The position numbers and the translations under genes are program-made. From Verrucomicrobiales bacterium (lineage in GTDB: Bacteria > Verrucomicrobiota > Verrucomicrobiia > Verrucomicrobiales > DEV007), in the NCBI GenBank assembly GCA_012960505.1, contig DUBC01000052.1:1-64000 (forward strand): a DNA stretch of 64,000 nt. The letters are read 5' to 3'. Every line of letters starts with the position of its first letter. Within the stretch, counting starts at the first letter, position 1. Below are positions 52,749 through 61,044 of the stretch, piece by piece. The notes under the pieces were generated by a model. It searched no databases. It was not told where the DNA came from and worked only from the letters and a program-made list of their open reading frames with translations.

Positions 52749-54104
52749 ATGATGATGCGGATAATTACATTTTTCATTATTAATTTGGTTTTTCTATCAA
52801 TTTCTGGATTAGCAGAAAACGCTGAACATTGGCCGAGGCTAAGAGGACCTCAGGCCAATGGATTACCAATTAAACAGAACCAAAAAGACTTACCTATTAA
52901 ATGGTCAAAGACGGAGAATGTTTTATGGAAAAGAGCAGTGCCCGGAATGGGTTGGTCATCACCTGTGATCTGGGGGGACAAGGTATTTGTTACTAGTGTC
53001 GTTAATGATAAGGCCGAGGAAAATGTAAAGCCCAAGGCCGGACTTTACCTGGGCAGGGGCCGTCGAGGCATACCATCCGGAAAGCATCACTGGATGGTCT
53101 ATTGTATTAATCTGCAGACCGGTAAGGTACTATGGGAAAATGAAGCGCACACCGGCGAACCTCCAGTGGGCCGGCACCCAAAGAGCACCTACGCGGCCGA
53201 GACTCCTGTCACTGATGGGAAAAGACTATATGTTCTCTTTGGGGATCTTGGCCTTTGGTGCTATGACCTCAATGGGAAAATTTTATGGAAACATAAAATA
53301 ACTCCTAAAAAAACCATGTTTGATTATGGCGCTGCGGCTTCACCGGTCGTTCATAAGAACCAAGTATTTTATGTCTATGATAATCATGAGCAATCCTACA
53401 TTGCATCATTGGATGCAGAAAAGGGTACGGAAAATTGGCGAGTGATGAGGAAAGAGAAAAGTACCTGGGCAACTCCTCTGATTTGGCAGACCAAGGACCG
53501 GACCGAGATTGTCGTTCCCGGGAAGAAAAAAATACTCTCCTATGGCCTGGACGGAAAATTACTTTGGGAGCTCTCAGGCAGGATGTCCAATCTAGTCATT
53601 CCTTCACCCTTTGTGATTGATGGCCTTCTATATGTGACATCAGGCTACTTCGCGGATCCTCACCGCCCCGTCTACGCGATCAGGCCCGGCGCTTCTGGAG
53701 ACATCTCTCTCAAAGAGGATCAGAACTCTAACGATTTCATTCAGTGGTACCAGCCAAAGGGCGGCCCGTATAACACGACTCCCGTCGTATACAATGATAT
53801 CTATTACCTGCTCCTCGATCAGGGCATGATATCCACTTATGATGCTAAGACCGGCACCAAATTTTATGACCGGGTACGCTTTCCAAGAGGAGCTTCATTC
53901 ATCTCGTCTCCCTGGGCCTATAAGGATAAAGTTTTTTGCCTTGCTGAAAATGGCAAGACCTATGTTTTGAAGGCCGGGAAGGAATTTGAGATTATGCACG
54001 TGAATGACCTTAATGATTTGTGCATGGCCTGCCCGGCAATGAGTGATGGGAAACTTTTAATTCGTACACAGGGCTCAATTTACTGCATTTCTGGGCAGAA
54101 ATAA
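52749..54104 (+). CDS. Secreted PQQ-like beta-propeller (BamB-fold) protein
   Basis: This 451-aa protein has a signal peptide (~1-22) and a first-blade motif WPRLRGPQANGLP that is common in the Planctomycete/Verrucomicrobia PQQ-like repeat family. Repeated K/V-L-W-x-x/G-K-x-L-W strands follow (TGKVLWENEAHTGEP, NGKILWKHK, DGKLLWELSG). No enzymatic residues are recognisable. It may be a binding or scaffold propeller rather than a quinoprotein dehydrogenase. The sulfatase gene follows after 31 bp. Confidence 0.87.
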   Translation: MMMRIITFFIINLVFLSISGLAENAEHWPRLRGPQANGLPIKQNQKDLPIKWSKTENVLWKRAVPGMGWSSPVIWGDKVFVTSVVNDKAEENVKPKAGLYLGRGRRGIPSGKHHWMVYCINLQTGKVLWENEAHTGEPPVGRHPKSTYAAETPVTDGKRLYVLFGDLGLWCYDLNGKILWKHKITPKKTMFDYGAAASPVVHKNQVFYVYDNHEQSYIASLDAEKGTENWRVMRKEKSTWATPLIWQTKDRTEIVVPGKKKILSYGLDGKLLWELSGRMSNLVIPSPFVIDGLLYVTSGYFADPHRPVYAIRPGASGDISLKEDQNSNDFIQWYQPKGGPYNTTPVVYNDIYYLLLDQGMISTYDAKTGTKFYDRVRFPRGASFISSPWAYKDKVFCLAENGKTYVLKAGKEFEIMHVNDLNDLCMACPAMSDGKLLIRTQGSIYCISGQK

Positions 54105-54135
54105 TAGGCTTAAAGGTCACTACATTAGCTGGGGG

Positions 54136-55464
54136 ATGAACATATTAAGGGTATTAATCATACTATATTTAGCTGCTTTTCCTGATTATGGGCAGTCTGC
54201 AGACGCGGAAAATAACAGGCCCAATATCGTTATTCTTGTTGCTGACGATTTGGGTTGGGCTGATGTCGGTTATCACGATTCATCGATAAGGACCCCAAAC
54301 ATTGATCGGCTTCAGAGCCGGGGCGTGGAGCTAGATTTCTACTATGTGGCTCCCATGTGTACTCCGACCAGGACAGCGCTTTTGACCGGACGTTACTGGT
54401 CACGATTTGGTAATACCAAGCCCAGTAACGAGCGGGTCCTCCCATGGGACACTATGACATTGGCAAGGGCACTCAAGGGTGCCGGTTATCGAACTGCGAT
54501 CAGTGGAAAGTGGCACCTGGGTTCGAAACCTGAATGGGGTCCCCTCAAATTTGGTTTTGACCAGTCCTACGGATCATTGGCGGGTGGAATTAATCCATGG
54601 AATCACCTCTACAAGCATGGTCCATACACCAAGACCTGGCACAGAAATGACAATCTCATTGAGGAAGAGGGGCACGTGACGGACCTCCTGATCAGCGAAG
54701 CGGTCCGTTTTATCAAAGAAAAAAAGAATGATCCATTTTTTCTGTATGTGCCATTCACTGCCGTCCATACCCCATTCGATGAGCCTCCCAAATGGCTTGG
54801 AAGAGTCGATCATATCGAACCTGAACGCCGACAATATGTGGCATCTGCAGAGCACATGGACGATGGGATCGGCCAAATTCTTGAAACCCTTGATCAGGAG
54901 GGGAAGACTGAAAATACCCTTGTTATTTTCTTCTCGGACAACGGAGGCACGAACGGGGATGACAGTTCACGCTATCCTGATACCAAGCCTAAGGGTAAGA
55001 TCAAGGGGCTCAATACCCCACTTAAAGGCTGGAAAAAACAGGTCTATGAAGGAGGAATCAGGGTCCCCGCCATCGCTCACTGGCCGGGAAAATTGAGTCC
55101 GGGCAAAGTTAGTCATCCAACGCATGTCGTGGACTGGATGCCTACCATTTGCGCTCTGGCAAGGTGTAAGTTTGAGAAGGATCTCAGGTGGGACGGTATG
55201 AATCTTTGGCCTCTCTTAAATGGAAAAGATAAGAAAAAAAATCCAGATAGGATCCTTTACTGTAAGGGCGTTAACGGGACCAGTTCGGCTCTGCACAGAT
55301 GGCCCTGGAAGCTGATCATGGACAAGGATAAAGCACAATTATTTAATCTCAATGTGGATCCCACAGAGAAGAAGGACCTTGCTCAAGTACACCCTGATAA
55401 GGTCAGAGAGCTCTTAAAAATCCTAGAATTGCAGGCCTCAATGGACAATGACAGTCTCCCCTGA
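54136..55464 (+). CDS. Secreted arylsulfatase-like sulfatase
   Basis: This 442-aa protein has a signal peptide (~1-22). The family signature is present: VILVADDLGWADVGYHD with metal-binding D37-D38, and the formylglycine-type motif C75-T-P-T-R79 in MCTPTRTALLTGRY, so Cys is the modified residue. GKWHLG, FFSDNGG and a C-terminal DPTEKKDLA are also typical. It should remove sulfate esters from polysaccharides or glycans. The maturing enzyme is not in the window. It is probably co-transcribed with the PQQ-like gene. Confidence 0.93.
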   Translation: MNILRVLIILYLAAFPDYGQSADAENNRPNIVILVADDLGWADVGYHDSSIRTPNIDRLQSRGVELDFYYVAPMCTPTRTALLTGRYWSRFGNTKPSNERVLPWDTMTLARALKGAGYRTAISGKWHLGSKPEWGPLKFGFDQSYGSLAGGINPWNHLYKHGPYTKTWHRNDNLIEEEGHVTDLLISEAVRFIKEKKNDPFFLYVPFTAVHTPFDEPPKWLGRVDHIEPERRQYVASAEHMDDGIGQILETLDQEGKTENTLVIFFSDNGGTNGDDSSRYPDTKPKGKIKGLNTPLKGWKKQVYEGGIRVPAIAHWPGKLSPGKVSHPTHVVDWMPTICALARCKFEKDLRWDGMNLWPLLNGKDKKKNPDRILYCKGVNGTSSALHRWPWKLIMDKDKAQLFNLNVDPTEKKDLAQVHPDKVRELLKILELQASMDNDSLP

Positions 55465-55655
55465 ACGATTATAAATTTCAGGAATTTTTGTAATAGATAA
55501 AGGGTTTTAAAACGTGTTAGAATAAGAGGACAAAATGAATCTCGAGCCCTTAGTGGGGCTGAGCATTCTATCTTAAAAATCTGAAAATGAAGAAACGCGC
55601 GCGGACCTTTTGCGGCGGAACCGACAACGAGCTAATCTTTCACGATAGTTGAAAA

Positions 55656-57017
55656 ATGACCGCAAGCGTCCTCATGAGTGCAAATCTAAAATTAGGTCTC
55701 TGGCTCTTTGTTCTGACATTCATTGTCCGGTCAATTCACCCTGCAAATGCCTTTGAGACTATCACCTTTTCTTCTTCTGATGGTCTGGAAATCACGGCAG
55801 ATGAATATCTTGTTGATGATGATCCTAACCGCCCGTGCATCGTCCTCTTCCATCAGTCCAGATGGAGCCGTGGCGAGTATCGGGAAACGGCACCTCGATT
55901 AAACAAGCTCGGCTTTAATTGCCTGGCAGTCGATCAGCGTTCCGGTGACACCATTAACGGCGTAATCAATGAGAGCACGGTGCGCGCCGCGAGCGCTGGA
56001 CTTGGGATTGCATGGCTTGATGCCATTCCGGACATGGAGTCAGCTATCGCGTGGACAAGAGAACGTCACCCCGAAGCTCCCGTGATCGGTTGGGGAAGTT
56101 CATATTCGGCTTCTCTAATCATCAAACTCTCCGGCGAGCAGGAAGATCTGGTCGATGGGATTCTATCATTTTCACCGGGTGAATATTTTTCACCTTCTAA
56201 TCTCATCCGCACCAGCGCAACTGGAGTTAAAGTACCCGTCTTTATCACTTCGGCACGCAATGAGGAGAACAGGTGGAAGAAGATTTTTAACGTCATTCCG
56301 TCACTGGATAAGGTGACGTTCATTCCCAAAACTTCGGGCAATCATGGTTCACGATCGCTGTGGCCGCAGTTTACTGACAGTGACAATTACTGGGACGCGG
56401 TCGAGAAGTTCCTTGCTCGGTGGACCCCCCTGCCATCACTAAAACTTTCACCTGATACTCGGGCCCCGAATGCGAACATTAGTCTGCACCCCAAATCACA
56501 TGCCCCTCATGTCATCGAAGTCTCCGAAGATCTTGAGCGTTGGGTCACACTAGGTGTATTGTCGAGGACTTCCACTCTTGACGGCAAACCCTCACCCAGG
56601 CATCAGCTTTACTTCCGGTTGCAACAGATCACCGAGGAGAATTCTGGAACTGCTGATGTTATCGCAGTAAGCGTATCAGCTAATCCTAGAGGATATGAAT
56701 TTTCGGTCGAGATCTCCAGTCCGAGCACAGGGCGTGATCATTATGTAGACTGGTGGGAAGTGCTCACTGAAGACGGGAATCTTCTCTACCGCCAAATTAT
56801 AAATCACAGTGAAACAGACGATCAATCCTTCATCAGCTCAGGCGAACCGATTGATATTAATCCTCATCAGAACGTTTGGGTTCGAGCTCACATGAACACG
56901 AGCGGATTTGGGGGTCAGGCTTTTCTTGGGAACGGCGCTTCAGGGTTCAAAGCCACGCAACTTCCTTTTCAATTTGCACCATGGATAGCCGCTTCCAAAC
57001 CGCTTCCAGATCTTTGA
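55656..57017 (+). CDS. Secreted alpha/beta-hydrolase (dienelactone hydrolase-like)
   Basis: This 453-aa protein has a signal peptide when started at 55656 or, with a neater leader, at the ATG at 55674. The fold begins DPNRPCIVLFHQSRWSRGEY. The nucleophile elbow reads GWGSSYSAS, giving S149 as likely nucleophile in G-S-S-Y-S, where the last Gly is replaced by Ser. GNHGSRSLW supplies a His. After the hydrolase domain (~260) there is an EVSEDLERW beta module and a further beta-rich C-terminal domain. The substrate is unknown. Confidence 0.75.
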   Translation: MTASVLMSANLKLGLWLFVLTFIVRSIHPANAFETITFSSSDGLEITADEYLVDDDPNRPCIVLFHQSRWSRGEYRETAPRLNKLGFNCLAVDQRSGDTINGVINESTVRAASAGLGIAWLDAIPDMESAIAWTRERHPEAPVIGWGSSYSASLIIKLSGEQEDLVDGILSFSPGEYFSPSNLIRTSATGVKVPVFITSARNEENRWKKIFNVIPSLDKVTFIPKTSGNHGSRSLWPQFTDSDNYWDAVEKFLARWTPLPSLKLSPDTRAPNANISLHPKSHAPHVIEVSEDLERWVTLGVLSRTSTLDGKPSPRHQLYFRLQQITEENSGTADVIAVSVSANPRGYEFSVEISSPSTGRDHYVDWWEVLTEDGNLLYRQIINHSETDDQSFISSGEPIDINPHQNVWVRAHMNTSGFGGQAFLGNGASGFKATQLPFQFAPWIAASKPLPDL

Positions 57018-57124
57018 GATCTCATTGATTGACTGATCGAAAACGATTTTATGAATTCCTTTGGTCATATTTTCTTTCTAATCAAATCTGAGTATCCTAT
57101 ACTAACAATTTAAACAAAGAAAAA

Positions 57125-57676
57125 ATGAATTTTACGCTAATATTAGTTATTTCAATGTTGATCATCATGTTTGGAACGGTGATCTTTTTCTTTTCCCGGT
57201 ACCAGAAATGTCCTTCGGACAAGATCCTGGTCATTTATGGAAAAACTGCTAGGGGGCGATCTTCTATATGCCTTCATGGCGGCGCTGCCTTTATCTGGCC
57301 GGTCATTCAGTCCTTTGAGTACTTGGATCTGACTCCTATTAAACTTGATATCAAGGAGCAAAAATTTTCACAATCTGACGGGACAACAATCAAATTACCG
57401 GCCCGATGTACCGTTGGTATATCAACGGAACCAGGAGTCATGTCAAATGCAGCTGAACGGTTACTTGGGCAACAACTAGAATCGGTTAAGGATCTGGCTG
57501 AAGATATTATCCAAAGCAGTATCACTCATGTGATGGATCGAACCGAAACAATAAGCAGTAATTCTGCAAAGATTGAAGCCATTGATGCTATTGATGCTCG
57601 GGCCGCACTAGAGTTGACAAAAGTGGGATTAAAGATCATATCGATGGAACTGAGGATGAGGCTAATCGAATCATGA
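57125..57676 (+). pseudogene. Truncated flotillin-like (SPFH/band 7) protein
   Basis: The 183 residues match the N-terminal part of bacterial flotillins: a TM helix, then YQKCPSDKILVIYGKTARGR, HGGAAFIWPVIQ, YLDLTPIKLDI and VGISTEPGVMSNAAERLLG. Flotillins usually run to ~450-550 residues with a long coiled coil after the SPFH domain. Here the reading frame stops at the point (LKIISMELRMR) where the usual LINVNVTDI strand should be. The 3' end overlaps the convergent metallopeptidase gene by 6 bp. It is probably a broken gene, though a short SPFH protein cannot be excluded. Confidence 0.6.
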
Positions 57677-58816
57677 TTTTTCAGGAAAGTGCTTTTGATG
57701 GAGACGTTCCCAGTAACTGGACCAGTATTTATCGTAGTAATCGAGTGCCGCTTCCCGGATGTGGGGCAAATCAGTAACTTTGGGTGCATTGGCAGCATCA
57801 AAGTCTTTTAGGTGTCCCCTCCCTGCCCTTTTTCTCGGTGAAATAAACCGCCACGAATTGTTACCAAGGACCTCTTCACATACTTTTGCTAAACCAGGAT
57901 CATATCCTTGAATCCCTATCCTAGTATGTATGTGGTTATGATCATGATCCATGATCCTATTGGTATTATACCAGCACTGGACACCCTCTGCCCAGTACTC
58001 AGCATGGTTTCTCGAAGCGTAACATTGCTTGGACCCGCCAAAAACGATGAGCACATCATCCTTGGAGGTGACTTTGATTTTGGCATTGGTGGGCTTGCCG
58101 TTAACCAGTATGTCTCCTTCATCGAGGCATTTCTCCAGCAGATCACGCGATTGATCAGGAAACGACTTAATCAAAGAATCGAGTAAACTGACCGGCTCAT
58201 TGCCTTTAACTCGTCTGAACCGTTGAGCGGCTTTGCCATCGTTCCAAATACTACGGGCCTTTGCTTTTGCAAAAGCCTCGTGAACTTTCTTTTGTAGAGT
58301 AGCGTCGAAGCCGGCGCCCTGGATGACATGGCCAAATTCATGAATGAGGATACTCTCATTCTGCATTCCACCTTCAAATTCCAACACATCTTCTTCAGCA
58401 AAGAGGACAACGGGCCTACCGTCTATGTGCCGAAGAAAGCCCCGCTGACGCCAATTATAAAAGTCGAGCTCTTTGCCCGTTTTGTTGGTAACAAATTGAG
58501 GAATTTCTGAAGTGAGCTCATCCTTACCGACCAGAATGCATAATACGTTTCTTTGGCGGATCCTTTCAGCAACCTCATCATTGATGGTGCCCATAATATG
58601 GTTAAATAGGTACCCAGTCTCCAAAATGGCTACATCTGAAACCTTAACGGACGTCGCTATTAATATGTTTTGAACAAGTAATGATTTTTTAAAGAACTTG
58701 GAATCTAAGCTGTAAGTTTTTTGCTGTTCAGCATTTAAGGGCTTGATTTGATTTAATGCAGACCCAGGGACGGAAAGGATCATAAGGGAAAATGTAAGAA
58801 CAATTAGAGTACGCAT
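57671..58816 (-). CDS. Secreted zinc metallopeptidase-like protein (HExxH)
   Basis: This 381-aa protein has a signal peptide (~1-20). The zinc-peptidase helix is ILIHEFGHVIQGAGF (H159, E160, H163). A likely third ligand lies in NHAEYWAEGVQCWY (E273 or E277), as in gluzincin-type enzymes. I do not recognise a named family. A partial, decayed copy of residues ~1-142 exists at 59330-59922, so the gene was duplicated. Between the two copies lies a 117-bp tandem repeat. Confidence 0.75.
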   Translation of the reverse strand: MRTLIVLTFSLMILSVPGSALNQIKPLNAEQQKTYSLDSKFFKKSLLVQNILIATSVKVSDVAILETGYLFNHIMGTINDEVAERIRQRNVLCILVGKDELTSEIPQFVTNKTGKELDFYNWRQRGFLRHIDGRPVVLFAEEDVLEFEGGMQNESILIHEFGHVIQGAGFDATLQKKVHEAFAKAKARSIWNDGKAAQRFRRVKGNEPVSLLDSLIKSFPDQSRDLLEKCLDEGDILVNGKPTNAKIKVTSKDDVLIVFGGSKQCYASRNHAEYWAEGVQCWYNTNRIMDHDHNHIHTRIGIQGYDPGLAKVCEEVLGNNSWRFISPRKRAGRGHLKDFDAANAPKVTDLPHIREAALDYYDKYWSSYWERLHQKHFPEKS

Positions 58817-58977
58817 GATGGGTTAGTGATTCGTGTTTATCTAAATATTGAATAAGAGCCAAGAGGTAATTTCAGAGCCAACTCAGTTTCATAGAAAATG
58901 TTCTCATACTTTATTAGCAAGACGGATGAAATTAGAAGATTCGTTAGACTGAGTATTGATGGACGGGAATCGATAAA

Positions 58978-59260
58978 TTATCGATAAAGATGCATGATTT
59001 ATGGATGTATGATTACCATAGAAAGAGAATATGAATAAAGGCCGTAATATTATCGATAAAGATGGATTAATATCGATGAACCAAGATCGATGGAATATCG
59101 ATAAACATGCATGATTTATGGATGAACTATCACCATGGAAAGAGAATGTGGATAAGGGCCGTAATATTATCGATAAAGATGGATTAATACCGATGAGTCA
59201 AGATTGATGGATTATCGATAAATATGCAGGAATTATGGATCAAGATGCATTTTTATCCAT
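58978..59260. repeat. 117-bp tandem repeat with TATCGATAA palindromes
   Basis: Two full units and a partial third repeat with a period of exactly 117 bp, for example TCGATAAAGATGCATGA at 58981, its variant at 59098 and a third at 59215. TATCGATAA occurs five times, at 58979, 59051, 59096, 59168 and 59213, so spacing alternates 72 and 45 bp. All reading frames hold stops, so it is not coding. One exact DnaA-box sequence TGTGGATAA lies at 59147-59155. The whole 423-bp gap 58817-59239 has no gene. Confidence 0.85.
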
Positions 59261-59329
59261 ATAAGAAACCACATAATAGAATTGTAGTAATCGCCGGACA
59301 ATAAATAGTTTTAAATCAGCTCTGGCATT

Positions 59330-59922
59330 GGCCTTCAACCGTTCACGAGATAATGGTCTACCAGTTAAATCGGGAAGAATGGTGGTGTTTGGGTCAATTT
59401 CCATATCGTGATAAAGCGTGACCATTACTTCGCTCATGTGAACTGGGCGGTCATCTTCTTCCGCAAAGAGCATCACAGGCTTGCCGCCTATGTGACGCAG
59501 AAAACCGCGTTGCCGCCAGTTGTAGAAGTCTAATTCCTTACCAGTTTTGATAGTAGTAAATTGAGGAATATCTGATGTCAGTTCATCTTTGCCGACAAGG
59601 ATATATAAAACGTGACGACTGCAGATTCTTTCTGCAACCTTGGGATTGATGCTGCGCATCATATGATCGAATAGGTAGGCGGACTCGAGAATGGCCAGAT
59701 CTGAAATCCGATTTGAGGTAGCAATTAGGATGTCCTGAACCAAAATGGTTTTTCGAAAATTTTTCGATCTAAAGCGTAGATCAGTGCTTGGTCTGCAAAA
59801 AAAAGAATAACTTTCGGCAAAGCAAATCCTTTTGGCAGCAAAGCTGTGCAAAAAATGCAGACCACCAAACATAGACATCGGAACCGTAAAAAGCCCATGC
59901 GCATGAAAAACAAGCTGTGCAT
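59330..59922 (-). pseudogene. Mosaic pseudogene: metallopeptidase N-terminus joined to a DUF1501 C-terminus
   Basis: From 59922 leftwards the sequence copies the N-terminal ~142 residues of the metallopeptidase at 57671-58816: ILIATSNRISDLAILESAYL and DFYNWRQRGFLRHIGGKP. At about 59455 it switches into a copy of the DUF1501 C-terminus from 61045-62400 (DRPVHMSEVMVTLYHDMEID). A 1-nt deletion near 59750 and a 2-nt deletion near 59355 break the frames. A long open frame across 59240-60142 exists but is only partly homologous. The junction lies in a short shared CTTC-C-GC sequence, which suggests recombination at microhomology. Confidence 0.85.
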
Positions 59923-59939
59923 TCCTATAATTTCCTAGC

Positions 59940-60908
59940 TTACTGCAATTCACGCACCCGATAAAAGAGTCTCTCTGGCAAAGGTGACGGTAAACTGATG
60001 TCCCGGTATTCCATAATTTTCCCCGTAGAGATGACCCCATCATCGAGCTCGAGCCACTCACCATCGAGCTCAAGGTTACGATCCACCGCATAATTTTTCC
60101 CCTCAGTAGCCGTCCATTGGAACACGATCTCGTTGTTTTCACTATCGGTGTCGGGAACTAATGCAATATCGGTAATCTGAAAGATGCGGGTTTCCCCAAT
60201 TCCTTGATCCATGAGATCGATGACTTGCTGTGGCGAAACTGCATAGTCCAGAAAAATAACTTCGTCGATGGACCCCTGAAAAGCACGCCCACCGCCGTTC
60301 CAACCTCCTAATCGGCCGGCCCCGAGGACAATCGGATTTCCGCCCCAACTGTGTTCGACGTCAATAACCCCATCGATATAGAACTTTAGTGTGTCGTCGA
60401 TACTACTGTAAACGGCCGCTGAATGATGCCAGACATTGATCGAAGTAGCATCGAATGTTGAGTTGCTATGTCGGTCGTTGCCCCCGGGATTGGAATGAAT
60501 GGAGAATCCTAAACGGTTGTCGGGATAGAGTTGATGGTGCAGAAAACCGGTGTTCCAATTGTCAACATTGTAAAGAACCCGCCACAGGCCAACTCGACCG
60601 GTCACCTTGAACCACGCGGCTACGGTTACTTCGTCGTGTGTTCCTAGGTCGGGAATTGTTACGTAGGAGGCATCATTGCCAGCAAAAACCAGAGCCCCGC
60701 CAAACATCCCGTCACCAGCAGTAACGCCAAAGATCGTGCCATCCAAATCCTGTCCCGAATTGTCGGTTGCTGTCCCGTCGTCAAAGGAATAGGCGGCGAT
60801 GATTGTATCTGCAGCGGCGTGCTGTATAAGAACGGCAAGAATCATGGCCGAAAGAATTGAGCTTATCAGTATTTCCACTTTTAATTTCATAATCATAATC
60901 ATAATCAT
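59940..60908 (-). CDS. Secreted LamG/concanavalin-like jelly-roll protein
   Basis: This 322-aa protein has a signal peptide (VEILISSILSAMILAVLIQH region). A LamG-like fold follows: IIAAYSFDDGTATDNSGQDL, then VTIPDLGTHDEVTVAAWF, VYSSIDDTLKFYIDGV and IDEVIFLDYAVS. The last ~50 residues are the Trp beta module (NLELDGEWLEL...RLFYRVREL). It probably binds carbohydrate or protein outside the cell. The start is ambiguous: four in-frame Met codons lie in a CATAAT hexamer repeat, with the MKLKVEI start at 60890 being the most natural. Confidence 0.75.
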   Translation of the reverse strand: MIMIMIMKLKVEILISSILSAMILAVLIQHAAADTIIAAYSFDDGTATDNSGQDLDGTIFGVTAGDGMFGGALVFAGNDASYVTIPDLGTHDEVTVAAWFKVTGRVGLWRVLYNVDNWNTGFLHHQLYPDNRLGFSIHSNPGGNDRHSNSTFDATSINVWHHSAAVYSSIDDTLKFYIDGVIDVEHSWGGNPIVLGAGRLGGWNGGGRAFQGSIDEVIFLDYAVSPQQVIDLMDQGIGETRIFQITDIALVPDTDSENNEIVFQWTATEGKNYAVDRNLELDGEWLELDDGVISTGKIMEYRDISLPSPLPERLFYRVRELQ

Positions 60909-60911
60909 AAT
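60888..60911 (-). repeat. CATAAT hexanucleotide repeat spanning the start of the LamG-like gene
   Basis: Four perfect copies of CATAAT (minus strand ATTATG) encode Met-Ile pairs. Each copy offers an in-frame ATG, so unit gain or loss would not shift the frame. It would change the distance between promoter, ribosome-binding site and start. Confidence 0.8.
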
Positions 60912-61044
60912 AGTAGTGGTGGTGTTTCTCCGCTGTCAATTCTCATTGGATACCAAGGTTCTTGGCAATTTGCCCACTCTTAAAAACCTCTATTATAACA
61001 GACCTAAAGTATCAATGCCCACCGCGCTCACCACAAAAACTTCC

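Noticed and set aside
59147-59155. Exact DnaA box as evidence for an origin here
   Set aside because: A single 9-mer is expected about once per 130 kb on both strands and the neighbouring repeat copy lacks it. It is mentioned only as a property of the repeat.
58978-59260. CRISPR array
   Set aside because: The repeats are 117 bp, tandem and without spacers; no cas genes are nearby.
59240-60142. Open frame of 300 codons
   Set aside because: Its N-terminal ~70 codons overlap the LamG-like gene in another frame. The rest is a composite of copied metallopeptidase and DUF1501 sequence with frameshifts, so it is annotated as a pseudogene.
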